From contig MTMD02000005.1 in assembly GCA_002010065.2 (NCBI GenBank), positions 22,180 to 86,179 of the forward strand: 64,000 nt of DNA. Direction: 5' to 3'. Source of the stretch: Candidatus Pyrohabitans jungbluthii. Its GTDB lineage: Archaea; Hydrothermarchaeota; Hydrothermarchaeia; Hydrothermarchaeales; BMS3B. The position numbers and the translations under genes are program-made. Shown here one piece after another: positions 15,953 through 23,289 of the stretch. Below the pieces are notes generated by a model, which ran no database searches, was not told the origin of the DNA, and worked only from the letters and a program-made list of their open reading frames with translations. Numbering within the stretch: position 1 is the first letter of the stretch; every line of letters starts with the position of its first letter.

Positions 15953-16815
15953 TCTTCGAATATCTCCTCGGTCTCACCCCTAAAGACGCGCTTCGCGGGG
16001 CCACGCATTCGCAGGTTGACCACCTCTCCGTCTTCCACCTCGACTTCAACGTAGAGCGTGCCACCGCGGGCGCGTATCTCTATTGGCTTCTCCGGCGAAG
16101 CCTCGCCCAGGAGCACTGCGATGGCGCCGCATGCGGTTATACCCGTGCCGCACGCTAAGGTCTCGCCCTCCACGCCGCGCTCATAGGTGCGCACCGCGAA
16201 GAGGTTCTCTCCCAGCTTCTCCACGAAGTTGACGTTCGTGCCCTGAGGGAAAGCCTCATGGAAGCGCAGCGCCCTGCCTAAGCGGAGAACGTCTACATTG
16301 GCAAGGTCGTGCACAAATACAACGGCGTGAGGCACGCCAGTGTTTACAGCGCTCACCTCAAGCTCCTCTCCGGCTACGCGTAGCTTCTGCTTTATAAACC
16401 TCCCTTCCCCCAGCGCAGGTATCTCTTTTCGCAAAAATCGCGGCAAGCCCATCTCAACCCGCACTTCCTTGGCGATGCCGTCGCTGGGGTAAACCTCGAC
16501 ATTGAGCACTCCTGCGAGGGTCTCTATGCGCATCTTCTCCCGCTTAACTATTCCAAAGTCGTAGAGATGCTTTGCAAAGCAGCGCATGCCATTGCCGCAC
16601 ATCTCAGCCTCGCTGCCGTCGCTGTTGAAGTATCTGAAGCGCGCGTCTGCTTTATCGGAGCGCTCCACAAGCAGCAACCCATCGCCGCCCACGCCGAAGT
16701 GACGGTGGCACAGCTTCCTCGCCAGCTCAGGCTTTGTCTTTTCTTCGATCTCGCCACGCAGGTTCTCCACTAGAACAAAGTCGTTGCCCGCGCCGTGATA
16801 CTTGTAGAATTTCAT
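15949..16815 (-). CDS. dapF: Diaminopimelate epimerase
   Basis: A 288-residue enzyme that interconverts LL- and meso-diaminopimelate in lysine synthesis. Both active-site cysteines are in conserved contexts: SEAEMCGNGMRCFAKH and TLACGTGITACGA. The N-terminus HGAGNDFVLVE is also typical. GGAGGCAAGG precedes the ATG by 2 bases or so. No other lysine-pathway genes are near; the downstream partner is a presenilin-like protease. It is divergent from glpA across an 81-bp AT-rich gap. Confidence 0.95.
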   Translation of the reverse strand: MKFYKYHGAGNDFVLVENLRGEIEEKTKPELARKLCHRHFGVGGDGLLLVERSDKADARFRYFNSDGSEAEMCGNGMRCFAKHLYDFGIVKREKMRIETLAGVLNVEVYPSDGIAKEVRVEMGLPRFLRKEIPALGEGRFIKQKLRVAGEELEVSAVNTGVPHAVVFVHDLANVDVLRLGRALRFHEAFPQGTNVNFVEKLGENLFAVRTYERGVEGETLACGTGITACGAIAVLLGEASPEKPIEIRARGGTLYVEVEVEDGEVVNLRMRGPAKRVFRGETEEIFEE

Positions 16816-16860
16816 GGCCTTGCCTCCAGTTTACTGTGTATGGTTATTGTTATGGCTAAA

Positions 16861-16872
16861 ATTATATTTATA
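16861..16872 (+). promoter_or_regulatory. TATA box of the glpAB operon
   Basis: ATTATATTTATA stands 25-36 bp before the ATG at 16897, predicting a nearly leaderless mRNA. There is no Shine-Dalgarno sequence ahead of the ATG. Confidence 0.55.
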
Positions 16873-16896
16873 GCATCCTCTCATTAATGTAATATA

Positions 16897-18447
16897 ATGG
16901 GCTCCCGGTATGAAGTATGCATTATAGGTGGGGGGATAACCGGTGCTGGCATTGCCAGAGACCTAGCAATGAGAGGTGTGGATGTAATCCTTCTGGAGCG
17001 AGGTGACCTGTCTACAGGCTCCACCGGCAGGAGCCACGGCTTACTGCACAGCGGGGGGAGGTATGTGGTCACTGACATAGATAGCGCAAGGCAGTGCGCC
17101 TCCGAGAATGAGATTTTGAGGAAAGTTGCCGGGAGCTTTATCCATGCCACGGGCGGGCTGTTCGTTTCTCTTAAGGGTGACGATGACTCCTACTTGGAAA
17201 GATTCCTGCAGGGGTGCAGGAGCGCTGGAGTGAAGGCGAGTGAGATATCGCCGGAGGAGGCTCTAAAGCTTGAGCCAAACCTGAGCAGTAGCGTAGAGGC
17301 TGCGGTGGAGGTGAACGACGCTGTTGCTGACCCCTTTATGCTCACTGTTGCAAACGCGTACGCCGCTCGCGAAGAGGGTGCTGAGATTGAGACCTACGCA
17401 AGAGTGGTGGAGATCGACGGTGAGAGGGTGGGTTACCTGCAAAATCACAGAAGGCACACGATAAAGGCAGAGGTCATAATAAACGCCTCTGGCGTTTGGG
17501 CTGGCGAAGTTGCGAAGCTTGCTGGGAAAAAGATTGAGGTTAAGGCTTACAAGGGCACCATTCTGGTCTATCAGGGTAGAGCGGTGCAGAGGGTGGTAAA
17601 CCACCTCCGCCTGCCTTCGCAGGGCGACATCCTTCTCCCCCACCAGAGCACCACCCTGGTGGGCACCACCCTTATGCCAGAGGCAAAGCTTGAGAAGTTC
17701 CTAATTGAGAGAGAAGAAGTGGAGCTTCTTAAGAGGGAAGGCGCAGCCAAGGTTCCCCTCCTTCGTAAGATGAGGCTTTTAAGGGCTTACGCGGGCTTGA
17801 GACCAATAGTGGGCGAGTGGAAAGAGAGAGGTTATGCGCTTATCGAAGATGGAAACTTCATCACCATCACCGGGGGTAAGTTCACCATATTTCGATTAAT
17901 GGCAGAGCGCGCGAGCGACGCCGCTTGCAGAATGCTTGGTGTTAGGGCGAGGTGCCTCACAGCGAAAGAGCCGATTATTGAGGAAGGCGAGGATGAGAAG
18001 CTGAAGGCGAAACTTGGGGAGCGCACTATGGGGAGGCTTTATAAGAAGTACGGAGCGCTTACGCAGAAGCTTTCGCTCTACGCAGGGAAAAAGAAGGTCA
18101 CCTGCCTGTGCGAGGGAGTCAGCGAGGGCGAAGTGATTTTCTCGGCGAAAGAGCTTTTCTGTAAAAATATTCGCGACATAAGGCGGCGCACAAGGCTGGG
18201 AATGGGCTTCTGCCAGGGCAGGAGGTGCACCCTTGAAGCGGCTCTCGCCCTTTTCTCAGAGGGCATAATTTCTCCAGAGGAGGCGCAGATGCAGATCATA
18301 AACAGCTTAAGAGAGAGGTGGAAGGGGTTAATGCCTGTGATGGAGGAATCCTTAAAGGAGGCAAAGCTTACTGAAGCGACGTACGCATGCGCCGGCAACT
18401 ACGATAAGATTAAAAAGCACATCTCTGGGCTGGTGAGTTTCCTTTGA
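16897..18447 (+). CDS. glpA: Anaerobic glycerol-3-phosphate dehydrogenase, FAD subunit
   Basis: A 516-residue flavoprotein. FAD-binding IIGGGITGAGIARDLAMRG starts near residue 9; STGRSHGLLHSGGRYV is the conserved G3P-dehydrogenase segment; a second dinucleotide motif is NFITITGGKFT. The C-terminus has a BFD-like 2Fe-2S domain, CLCEGVSEGE and FCQGRRCTLEAA (four Cys). It oxidises glycerol-3-phosphate to dihydroxyacetone phosphate, with electrons passed on through GlpB. GlpC and a glycerol kinase are not visible nearby. In archaea this route would serve glycerol use and not lipid synthesis. First gene of a four-gene run with overlapping ends (glpA-glpB-HAD-DHH). Confidence 0.9.
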   Translation: MGSRYEVCIIGGGITGAGIARDLAMRGVDVILLERGDLSTGSTGRSHGLLHSGGRYVVTDIDSARQCASENEILRKVAGSFIHATGGLFVSLKGDDDSYLERFLQGCRSAGVKASEISPEEALKLEPNLSSSVEAAVEVNDAVADPFMLTVANAYAAREEGAEIETYARVVEIDGERVGYLQNHRRHTIKAEVIINASGVWAGEVAKLAGKKIEVKAYKGTILVYQGRAVQRVVNHLRLPSQGDILLPHQSTTLVGTTLMPEAKLEKFLIEREEVELLKREGAAKVPLLRKMRLLRAYAGLRPIVGEWKERGYALIEDGNFITITGGKFTIFRLMAERASDAACRMLGVRARCLTAKEPIIEEGEDEKLKAKLGERTMGRLYKKYGALTQKLSLYAGKKKVTCLCEGVSEGEVIFSAKELFCKNIRDIRRRTRLGMGFCQGRRCTLEAALALFSEGIISPEEAQMQIINSLRERWKGLMPVMEESLKEAKLTEATYACAGNYDKIKKHISGLVSFL

Positions 18448-19499
18448 AGCTGGTGGTTATAGGCTCGGGCATCGCTGGCATCGTAGCTGCGCTGAGAGCA
18501 GCATCTCTAAAAAGGGAAGTGCTCCTGGTATCTCAGGGCAAGAGTGCCACTTCTCGTTCGCTGGGCGTGGTGGACGTGCTGGGTTATCTCAATGGAGAGG
18601 AAGTTAAAAGCCCTGAAGAGGGGATAAAGACGCTCGCCGAGACGAAGGAGGAGCATCCATACTCTCTGCTGGGGTTTAAAAAGGTGGCAGAAAGCCTGAA
18701 TTTCTTTAAAAGCATGGCAGAGAAGGCTGGCATTCCCTTCAAAGGCAGTATTGAGAAGAACATCCATGTGGCGACGCAGTTCGGTACCGTCAAGCCTACT
18801 TGCCTCGCCCTAGACGAAGTCTACAATGCCAGGGTTGAGGAGTGGCACACCAGGGCTGTGGCTATCGCCGGGAAGGAGGAGAGGAATTTCAATCCCGGCT
18901 TTGTCGCCGCATCCCTGGCAGAGCTCCTACCGAAGCTTGGAATTGCTCAGCCAGCGAGAATTTCAGGCAGCGAGCATGGCGACCTCGTGATTAAACCTCT
19001 AGAGCAGATTGCACCGGGGGAAAAGGCTTATGCCCTGCCCATTCTGGGAGACGGCAGCTTTATTGCGCAGAGGCTTCTGGAGCATGCTGTAAAGCTCGGG
19101 GTAAAGGTGGTGGAGGACAGGATTGACAGAGCGAGGGTTGAGGGAGGTGAGGTAAAGGAGGTAATGGGAAAAGAGAGCTATAAGGGTGATGCCTTTATTC
19201 TTGCCACCGGTGACTGGGTGGGAGGCGGTCTCTCAGGGTTAAAGGAAAAGGTGTTTGGACTGGAGCTACTCAGGGTTGAGGGGAAGCTTGTAAGGAAGAC
19301 GCCTTTTCCGGAGAAGGGGCACCCTTACTCCAGGGTGGGCGTTAAGGTCGATGAAAGTCTCAGCCCATTTTATAGAGGGGAAAAAATATCCAATTTAAAG
19401 GTGGCAGGTGCGCTGCTGGGAGGCTATGACTACTGCACTGAGAAGAGTGGCTGGGGCGTGGCTATCGCAAGTGCATACGTGGCAGGAGGTATGGAATGA
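18444..19499 (+). CDS. glpB: Anaerobic glycerol-3-phosphate dehydrogenase subunit B
   Basis: A 351-residue flavoprotein of the GlpB type: KLVVIGSGIAGIVAALRAA (nucleotide-binding), SRSLGVVDVLGY, and a C-terminal LLGGYDYCTEKSGWG. It starts at TTG 18444, sharing 4 bases with the glpA stop (TTGA), so translation is coupled. It forms the electron-transfer partner of GlpA. The membrane anchor GlpC is absent here, so the final electron acceptor is not shown. Confidence 0.85.
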   Translation: MKLVVIGSGIAGIVAALRAASLKREVLLVSQGKSATSRSLGVVDVLGYLNGEEVKSPEEGIKTLAETKEEHPYSLLGFKKVAESLNFFKSMAEKAGIPFKGSIEKNIHVATQFGTVKPTCLALDEVYNARVEEWHTRAVAIAGKEERNFNPGFVAASLAELLPKLGIAQPARISGSEHGDLVIKPLEQIAPGEKAYALPILGDGSFIAQRLLEHAVKLGVKVVEDRIDRARVEGGEVKEVMGKESYKGDAFILATGDWVGGGLSGLKEKVFGLELLRVEGKLVRKTPFPEKGHPYSRVGVKVDESLSPFYRGEKISNLKVAGALLGGYDYCTEKSGWGVAIASAYVAGGME

Positions 19500-20269
19500 A
19501 GGACTATAAGGGCTACATATTTGACATGGACGGCGTGGTTTATCGAGGAAACACGCTTATTCCGGGGGCGGTGGAGACACTGGAGTCTCTAAAAAGGAGA
19601 GGCAAAAGGCTTGTGTTTGTGAGCAACAACTCCACAAGGGCGAGGGACGACTACGCGGAGAGGATTAGAGAGATGGGGCTGCCCATAGAAATGGATGAAG
19701 TAATCCCGGCCACCTATGCCACAGCTCGCTTTCTTGCAGATAACTATACGGAGAAGAGGATATTCGTGGTGGGTGCCCTGGGGCTGATAAAGGAGCTTCT
19801 CAGGGCAGAGCTTACGTTGGTGGATACCCCTGAAAAGGCGGACATCCTCGTTACAGGCTCAGACCCGGCGATTAACTACCAGAAGCTGAGCCAGGCGACC
19901 TCGCTATTGCTCAAAGGCAAGCTGTGGGTTACTACCAACACTGACAAGCTGTACCCAGCGGAGGATAGGATAATCCCCGGCACTGGCGCGGTGGTGGGGG
20001 CGCTGCAGTACATCACAGGCAGGGCTCCGGATGTGGTAATCGGTAAGCCCTCAAGGCACATAATGGAGCAGGCACTTAAAGCTCTTGGCGTTGAGAGAGA
20101 GGATTGCCTTATGGTTGGGGACATTATTGAGAGCGACGTTCTGGCAGGGAAGAATGCTGGAATAGATACCGCTCTCGTCCTCACAGGGGTAACAAGCCGT
20201 GAGGATGTGGAAAGGTCGGAAATAAAGCCTGATTATGTGCTGAATAGCATAAAAGACCTGGAGGGGTGA
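19496..20269 (+). CDS. HAD-superfamily phosphatase (class IIA, NagD-like)
   Basis: A 257-residue phosphatase. Nucleophile motif YIFDMDGVVYRG (Asp10, Asp12), motif II VFVSNNSTRA, Lys in VIGKPS and metal-binding MVGDIIESDV. The class IIA cap lies between motifs II and III. The gene overlaps glpB by ATGA, so it is cotranslated with the glycerol-3-phosphate dehydrogenase. A glycerol-phosphate phosphatase or a phosphoglycolate phosphatase are the likeliest activities; the operon favours the former, which is inference. Confidence 0.85.
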   Translation: MKDYKGYIFDMDGVVYRGNTLIPGAVETLESLKRRGKRLVFVSNNSTRARDDYAERIREMGLPIEMDEVIPATYATARFLADNYTEKRIFVVGALGLIKELLRAELTLVDTPEKADILVTGSDPAINYQKLSQATSLLLKGKLWVTTNTDKLYPAEDRIIPGTGAVVGALQYITGRAPDVVIGKPSRHIMEQALKALGVEREDCLMVGDIIESDVLAGKNAGIDTALVLTGVTSREDVERSEIKPDYVLNSIKDLEG

Positions 20270-21501
20270 AGGTGCTAAGGGAGTTTATAGGGGATGAGCT
20301 CATAAAAGCATTGGAAAGGGCAAAAGAAGGGATTTGCTCAGTGGAGTTCAGGGATGTAGTAATTGTACATCACAACGACGCCGACGGGATATGCGCGGGT
20401 ACAATTCTTTACAAATCCTTCTCTGCCTTGGGAATGAAGCCAGGGATGGTGTGCATTGAGAAGGTTCACCCAGCGATAATAGAGAAGATTCACGCCAGGG
20501 AAGATTCCCTTATTGTTTACACAGACCTGGGAGGTTTAGCGGGGGATATAATCAGAGATATGGATGCAGGAAGAAACTTGGTTTTAATTCTAGACCATCA
20601 TCCAGCAAAGGAGGTAAGTGGAGAGAAAATTCTGGTAATAGACTCGGAGCTTTTCGGGGTCAGCGGCGATGTTTTCATCTCAGCCTCCACTCTCACCTAC
20701 CTCTTCTGCAGGTATATTACTGATTCAGAGATAGAGGGCTGCGCCACCCTAGCTGTGGTGGGCTCAGTTGGAGACTACCACGACAGGAGCGGCGGTATTC
20801 TGGGCTATGACCGCTATGCACTGGAGCAGGCTATAGACGCTGGTGAGGCGAAGATTAAGATTGATGACAGCAGGGAGAGGTATTTCCTTAATAAGTTTAA
20901 CGAGTTCGCCGACGTTGTGGCAGACTACCTTACCACCCTTGGCTCAGTTGGATACTATGAGGGAGGCTATAAACTGGGCATGGAGGCAGCTCTGCATGGG
21001 TTTTCAGATGAGGTAATAAAGCGAGCCAACGAGCTGAAAAGGCTGAAAGATGAGAAGTTTAAGCGGAAGATTGAGGAGCTGAAAAATGGGGGAATTCGGA
21101 AGGAAAAGCATGTGCAGTGGTTCCACGTGGGCAGGGATTTCATGCCCATGGGGGTTAAGGTTATAGGGCTTTTCTGCCATGGGATTAAGGATATGAGCTT
21201 TATCGACGAGGATAAGTTTGTAGCAGGTTTTCAGGATTTTATACCAGAGCTGCCAGACTTGGGGAGAATAGACTGGGAGGGTGTGAAGGTTAGCTTCAGG
21301 GCTCCTGCGCCTCTGGAGAGGAAAGTTCTCTCGGGAGAGGTGCCTGGATTAGATATAACCCTGCCCAGAGCTACAGAACGCGTGGGAGGCACAGCCGACG
21401 CAAGCCACCGCATAGCTGCTGCTTCGCTGATAGATAAAGACAGGGAAGAGGAGCTTATCCGCGAGTGGGAGGCGATTATGGAGGAGCTTAGCTCCACCTA
21501 A
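20266..21501 (+). CDS. DHH-family phosphoesterase (archaeal RecJ-like)
   Basis: A 411-residue protein with DHH motifs: VHHNDADGICAG (motif I), YTDLGG (II) and LILDHHPAKE (III), then SVGDYHDRSG (IV), and a C-terminal DHHA1 region ending GGTADASHRIAAASL with its glycine-rich GG. Such proteins hydrolyse single-stranded nucleic acid or small phosphodiesters. It begins at GTG 20266, overlapping the HAD gene by 4 bases. A functional link with glycerol metabolism is not obvious; this may be shared transcription only. Confidence 0.8.
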   Translation: MKVLREFIGDELIKALERAKEGICSVEFRDVVIVHHNDADGICAGTILYKSFSALGMKPGMVCIEKVHPAIIEKIHAREDSLIVYTDLGGLAGDIIRDMDAGRNLVLILDHHPAKEVSGEKILVIDSELFGVSGDVFISASTLTYLFCRYITDSEIEGCATLAVVGSVGDYHDRSGGILGYDRYALEQAIDAGEAKIKIDDSRERYFLNKFNEFADVVADYLTTLGSVGYYEGGYKLGMEAALHGFSDEVIKRANELKRLKDEKFKRKIEELKNGGIRKEKHVQWFHVGRDFMPMGVKVIGLFCHGIKDMSFIDEDKFVAGFQDFIPELPDLGRIDWEGVKVSFRAPAPLERKVLSGEVPGLDITLPRATERVGGTADASHRIAAASLIDKDREEELIREWEAIMEELSST

Positions 21502-21586
21502 CCCGCCTTCCCTATTCTCAGCGCATCAGTTCACCGCCAAGCTTAGGCCCATGTTGCCAACGGGACGGCTAGCTACATTTTATACT

Positions 21587-22057
21587 TCATTTAATTGCTA
21601 GGCACTTAACCCCCTCTCCGCCGAGCATGAGCTGCCTGAGCTTCTTCTCACAGTAGTCCACCCACGGCGAAAGATGCGCCACCACCACTTCCACATTTTG
21701 GTGGTTTATAGTGCCTTGCTTCTGTCTGTGCAGGCAGGTAAGAAGCTCCTGGTATGCTTTCATTGCAGCCTCAACCTCACCGCACGCTTCGTAGAGGCGA
21801 GCCGCATGCATGTAGCAGTTCGTTGCCAGGTCTACCATGAACATTGCCAGCTCATGACGATGGCTGCGGATATTCTCATAAACCGTGAGGTAGCTGTCGC
21901 CGGCGAGCTGATAAAACACCGCTGCAAGCGCATGCCCTTCCACTTCGCAAGCGCGCTCCATGAAGCTCTTAGCCAGCTCAATCACCGCACCTAAGCCAAG
22001 GCGCATCGCAGCCTCAAGCGCTTCATAGCCTCTTGCCAGTTCCGCGTCTACATCCAT
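21587..22057 (-). CDS. Helical protein of unknown function
   Basis: About 156 residues, almost wholly alpha-helical with repeated Ala/Leu spacing and aromatic-Ala pairs (YQLAGDSYLTVYEN, YMHAARLYEACGEVEAAMKAYQELL), which suggests TPR-like helical hairpins. The frame opens at 22075, but a TATA-like AGATATTTAA lies only 5-15 bases ahead of that codon. I chose ATG 22057, about 25-30 bp from the box, giving MDVDAELARGYEALEA. It is divergent from an ArsR-type regulator with a palindrome between them, so the regulator may control it. Confidence 0.5.
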   Translation of the reverse strand: MDVDAELARGYEALEAAMRLGLGAVIELAKSFMERACEVEGHALAAVFYQLAGDSYLTVYENIRSHRHELAMFMVDLATNCYMHAARLYEACGEVEAAMKAYQELLTCLHRQKQGTINHQNVEVVVAHLSPWVDYCEKKLRQLMLGGEGVKCLAIK

Positions 22058-22099
22058 GCCCTCACATCTACCCAAAGGCTTAAATATCTGACGATTCTA

Positions 22100-22113
22100 T
22101 TAACATATGTTAA
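22100..22113. promoter_or_regulatory. Perfect palindrome in the arsR-like promoter
   Basis: TTAACATATGTTAA is a 14-bp perfect dyad about 25 bp downstream of the TATA box CTTAAATATC (22079-22088), over the predicted transcript start. It suits autorepression by the adjacent ArsR-type protein and could also affect the divergent gene. Confidence 0.5.
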
Positions 22114-22118
22114 CCAAA

Positions 22119-22685
22119 ATGGCAACAATAAAGGACATCTTCGGTGTGCTCAGAAGCAAAACCAGGAGGGAAATCCTCAGGTTACTCCTGAAGAAGGAGA
22201 TGCACCTCTCAGGCATAGCTCGCGAGCTTGGCATCTCAGTACCTCAAGCATCGAAGCACTGCAGGCTGCTGGAGGAGAAGGGTTTAATAGAGCGCAGAAC
22301 CTTCGGCAGGACAAATGTACTAAGAGCGAAGCCAGAGAGAATATACGAGCTTCTAGAGTACTTCGCAGAGGAGGTGAGCGTAGAGGTGCCGGCAGGAACG
22401 AATGTGCTCGACGCTCTGAAGCAGGTGGCAAATGTACAGGTGGAGCGCGTGGGCGCTCGCGGCTTTGTGGTGAGCATAGACGGAGAGGAGGGCTACTACA
22501 TCTATGAGGTCAACGGCAGGCTTCCAGACGTGCCAATGCACGAGTTCACGCTGAGCGAAGATGTCACCGTGGAGCTCAAGAAGATTGTAAACGTGCCAAA
22601 GAAGCGGATGAAAATTAGGGTTAAGAGGGGGTATCCCTCGCCGAGGGAGGGCGTGCTCAAATCACAAGGCTCACATTCTCCTTGA
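22119..22685 (+). CDS. ArsR-type winged-helix regulator with a C-terminal DUF4430-like domain
   Basis: About 188 residues. The N-terminal 75 residues form an ArsR winged helix (IFGVLRSKTRREILRLLL, HLSGIARELGISVPQASKHC, LLEEKGLIERRTFGRTN). Residues about 90-160 read EVPAGTNVLDALKQVANVQ and VSIDGEEGYYIYEVNGR, a pattern like the DUF4430/transcobalamin-type ubiquitin-like fold, unusual in a regulator and possibly a ligand sensor. The frame also has an ATG at 22107, but TATA position favours ATG 22119. A 14-bp palindrome covers the transcript start. Its 3' end overlaps a convergent Lrp-type gene by 29 bases. Confidence 0.75.
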   Translation: MATIKDIFGVLRSKTRREILRLLLKKEMHLSGIARELGISVPQASKHCRLLEEKGLIERRTFGRTNVLRAKPERIYELLEYFAEEVSVEVPAGTNVLDALKQVANVQVERVGARGFVVSIDGEEGYYIYEVNGRLPDVPMHEFTLSEDVTVELKKIVNVPKKRMKIRVKRGYPSPREGVLKSQGSHSP

Positions 22686-23097
22686 GGCATTCGAAAACCA
22701 CGCTGGCGCGAACCTCGTTTATGCCTGAGATTCTCGAAATCCTCTTTTCCACTATCTCCTTCAGCTTTGCGATGCTCTCGGTGCGTATCTTTGCAACTAT
22801 GTCGTACTCCCCCAGAGTGGTGTAAACCTCGGTGACGTCTTCCACATCTGCAATCTCCCTTGCTATCGCAGCGCTGTCCGAGATGCTGCATCTTATGTTG
22901 AGTATACAGGTTATTGGCTTGCCCATAGCCTCTTGGCTAATAAGCACTGTGAAAGCCTTAATTGTGCCTTTTTCCAGCTTTTTTATGCGTTTGTGCACAG
23001 CCACGTCGGAAATTTTGGTTTTCTTGGCTATCTCTTTATAAGAGGTGCGGGAGTTCTTCATCAGCATCTCCAGGATTTTCCTATCCACATCATCCAT
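22657..23097 (-). CDS. Lrp/AsnC-family regulator
   Basis: About 146 residues: an N-terminal helix-turn-helix (DDVDRKILEMLMKNSRTS, EIAKKTKISDVAVHKRIKKLE) and a C-terminal RAM ligand-binding domain (EDVTEVYTTLGEYDIVAKI, ISRISGINEVRASVVFE). Such proteins respond to amino acids or other small metabolites. The frame starts at GTG 23106; I prefer ATG 23097. A TATA-like element (minus strand, 23177-23167) stands about 70 bp upstream. It is divergent from nrdD and could share regulation with it. Confidence 0.85.
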   Translation of the reverse strand: MDDVDRKILEMLMKNSRTSYKEIAKKTKISDVAVHKRIKKLEKGTIKAFTVLISQEAMGKPITCILNIRCSISDSAAIAREIADVEDVTEVYTTLGEYDIVAKIRTESIAKLKEIVEKRISRISGINEVRASVVFECLKENVSLVI

Positions 23098-23211
23098 CGC
23101 TAACACCAGTTTGCGATTCTAACCTCATAGTCTAAGGGGTGAGCGTTTATAGCTATTGAGTTAGTACATATAAATATCTTTTGCTGTATGGTTAAGAAAA
23201 CTCTTTCGAAA

Positions 23212-23220
23212 CATTTATAT
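23212..23220 (+). promoter_or_regulatory. Probable TATA box for nrdD
   Basis: CATTTATAT sits about 70-78 bp ahead of the ATG at 23290. The intervening leader is AT-rich and ends GGGGTTGAGC. An opposite TATA-like element at 23167-23177 probably serves the divergent Lrp gene. Confidence 0.4.
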
Positions 23221-23289
23221 GCGTTGTAAACCACGTATCTATTAATCTTAAAACCTCTGATAATTAGAAATCCAAATGTGGGGTTGAGC

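Noticed and set aside
21501-21586. Small gene in the gap after the DHH gene
   Set aside because: No frame with a start and ribosome site; it looks like a plain convergent spacer.
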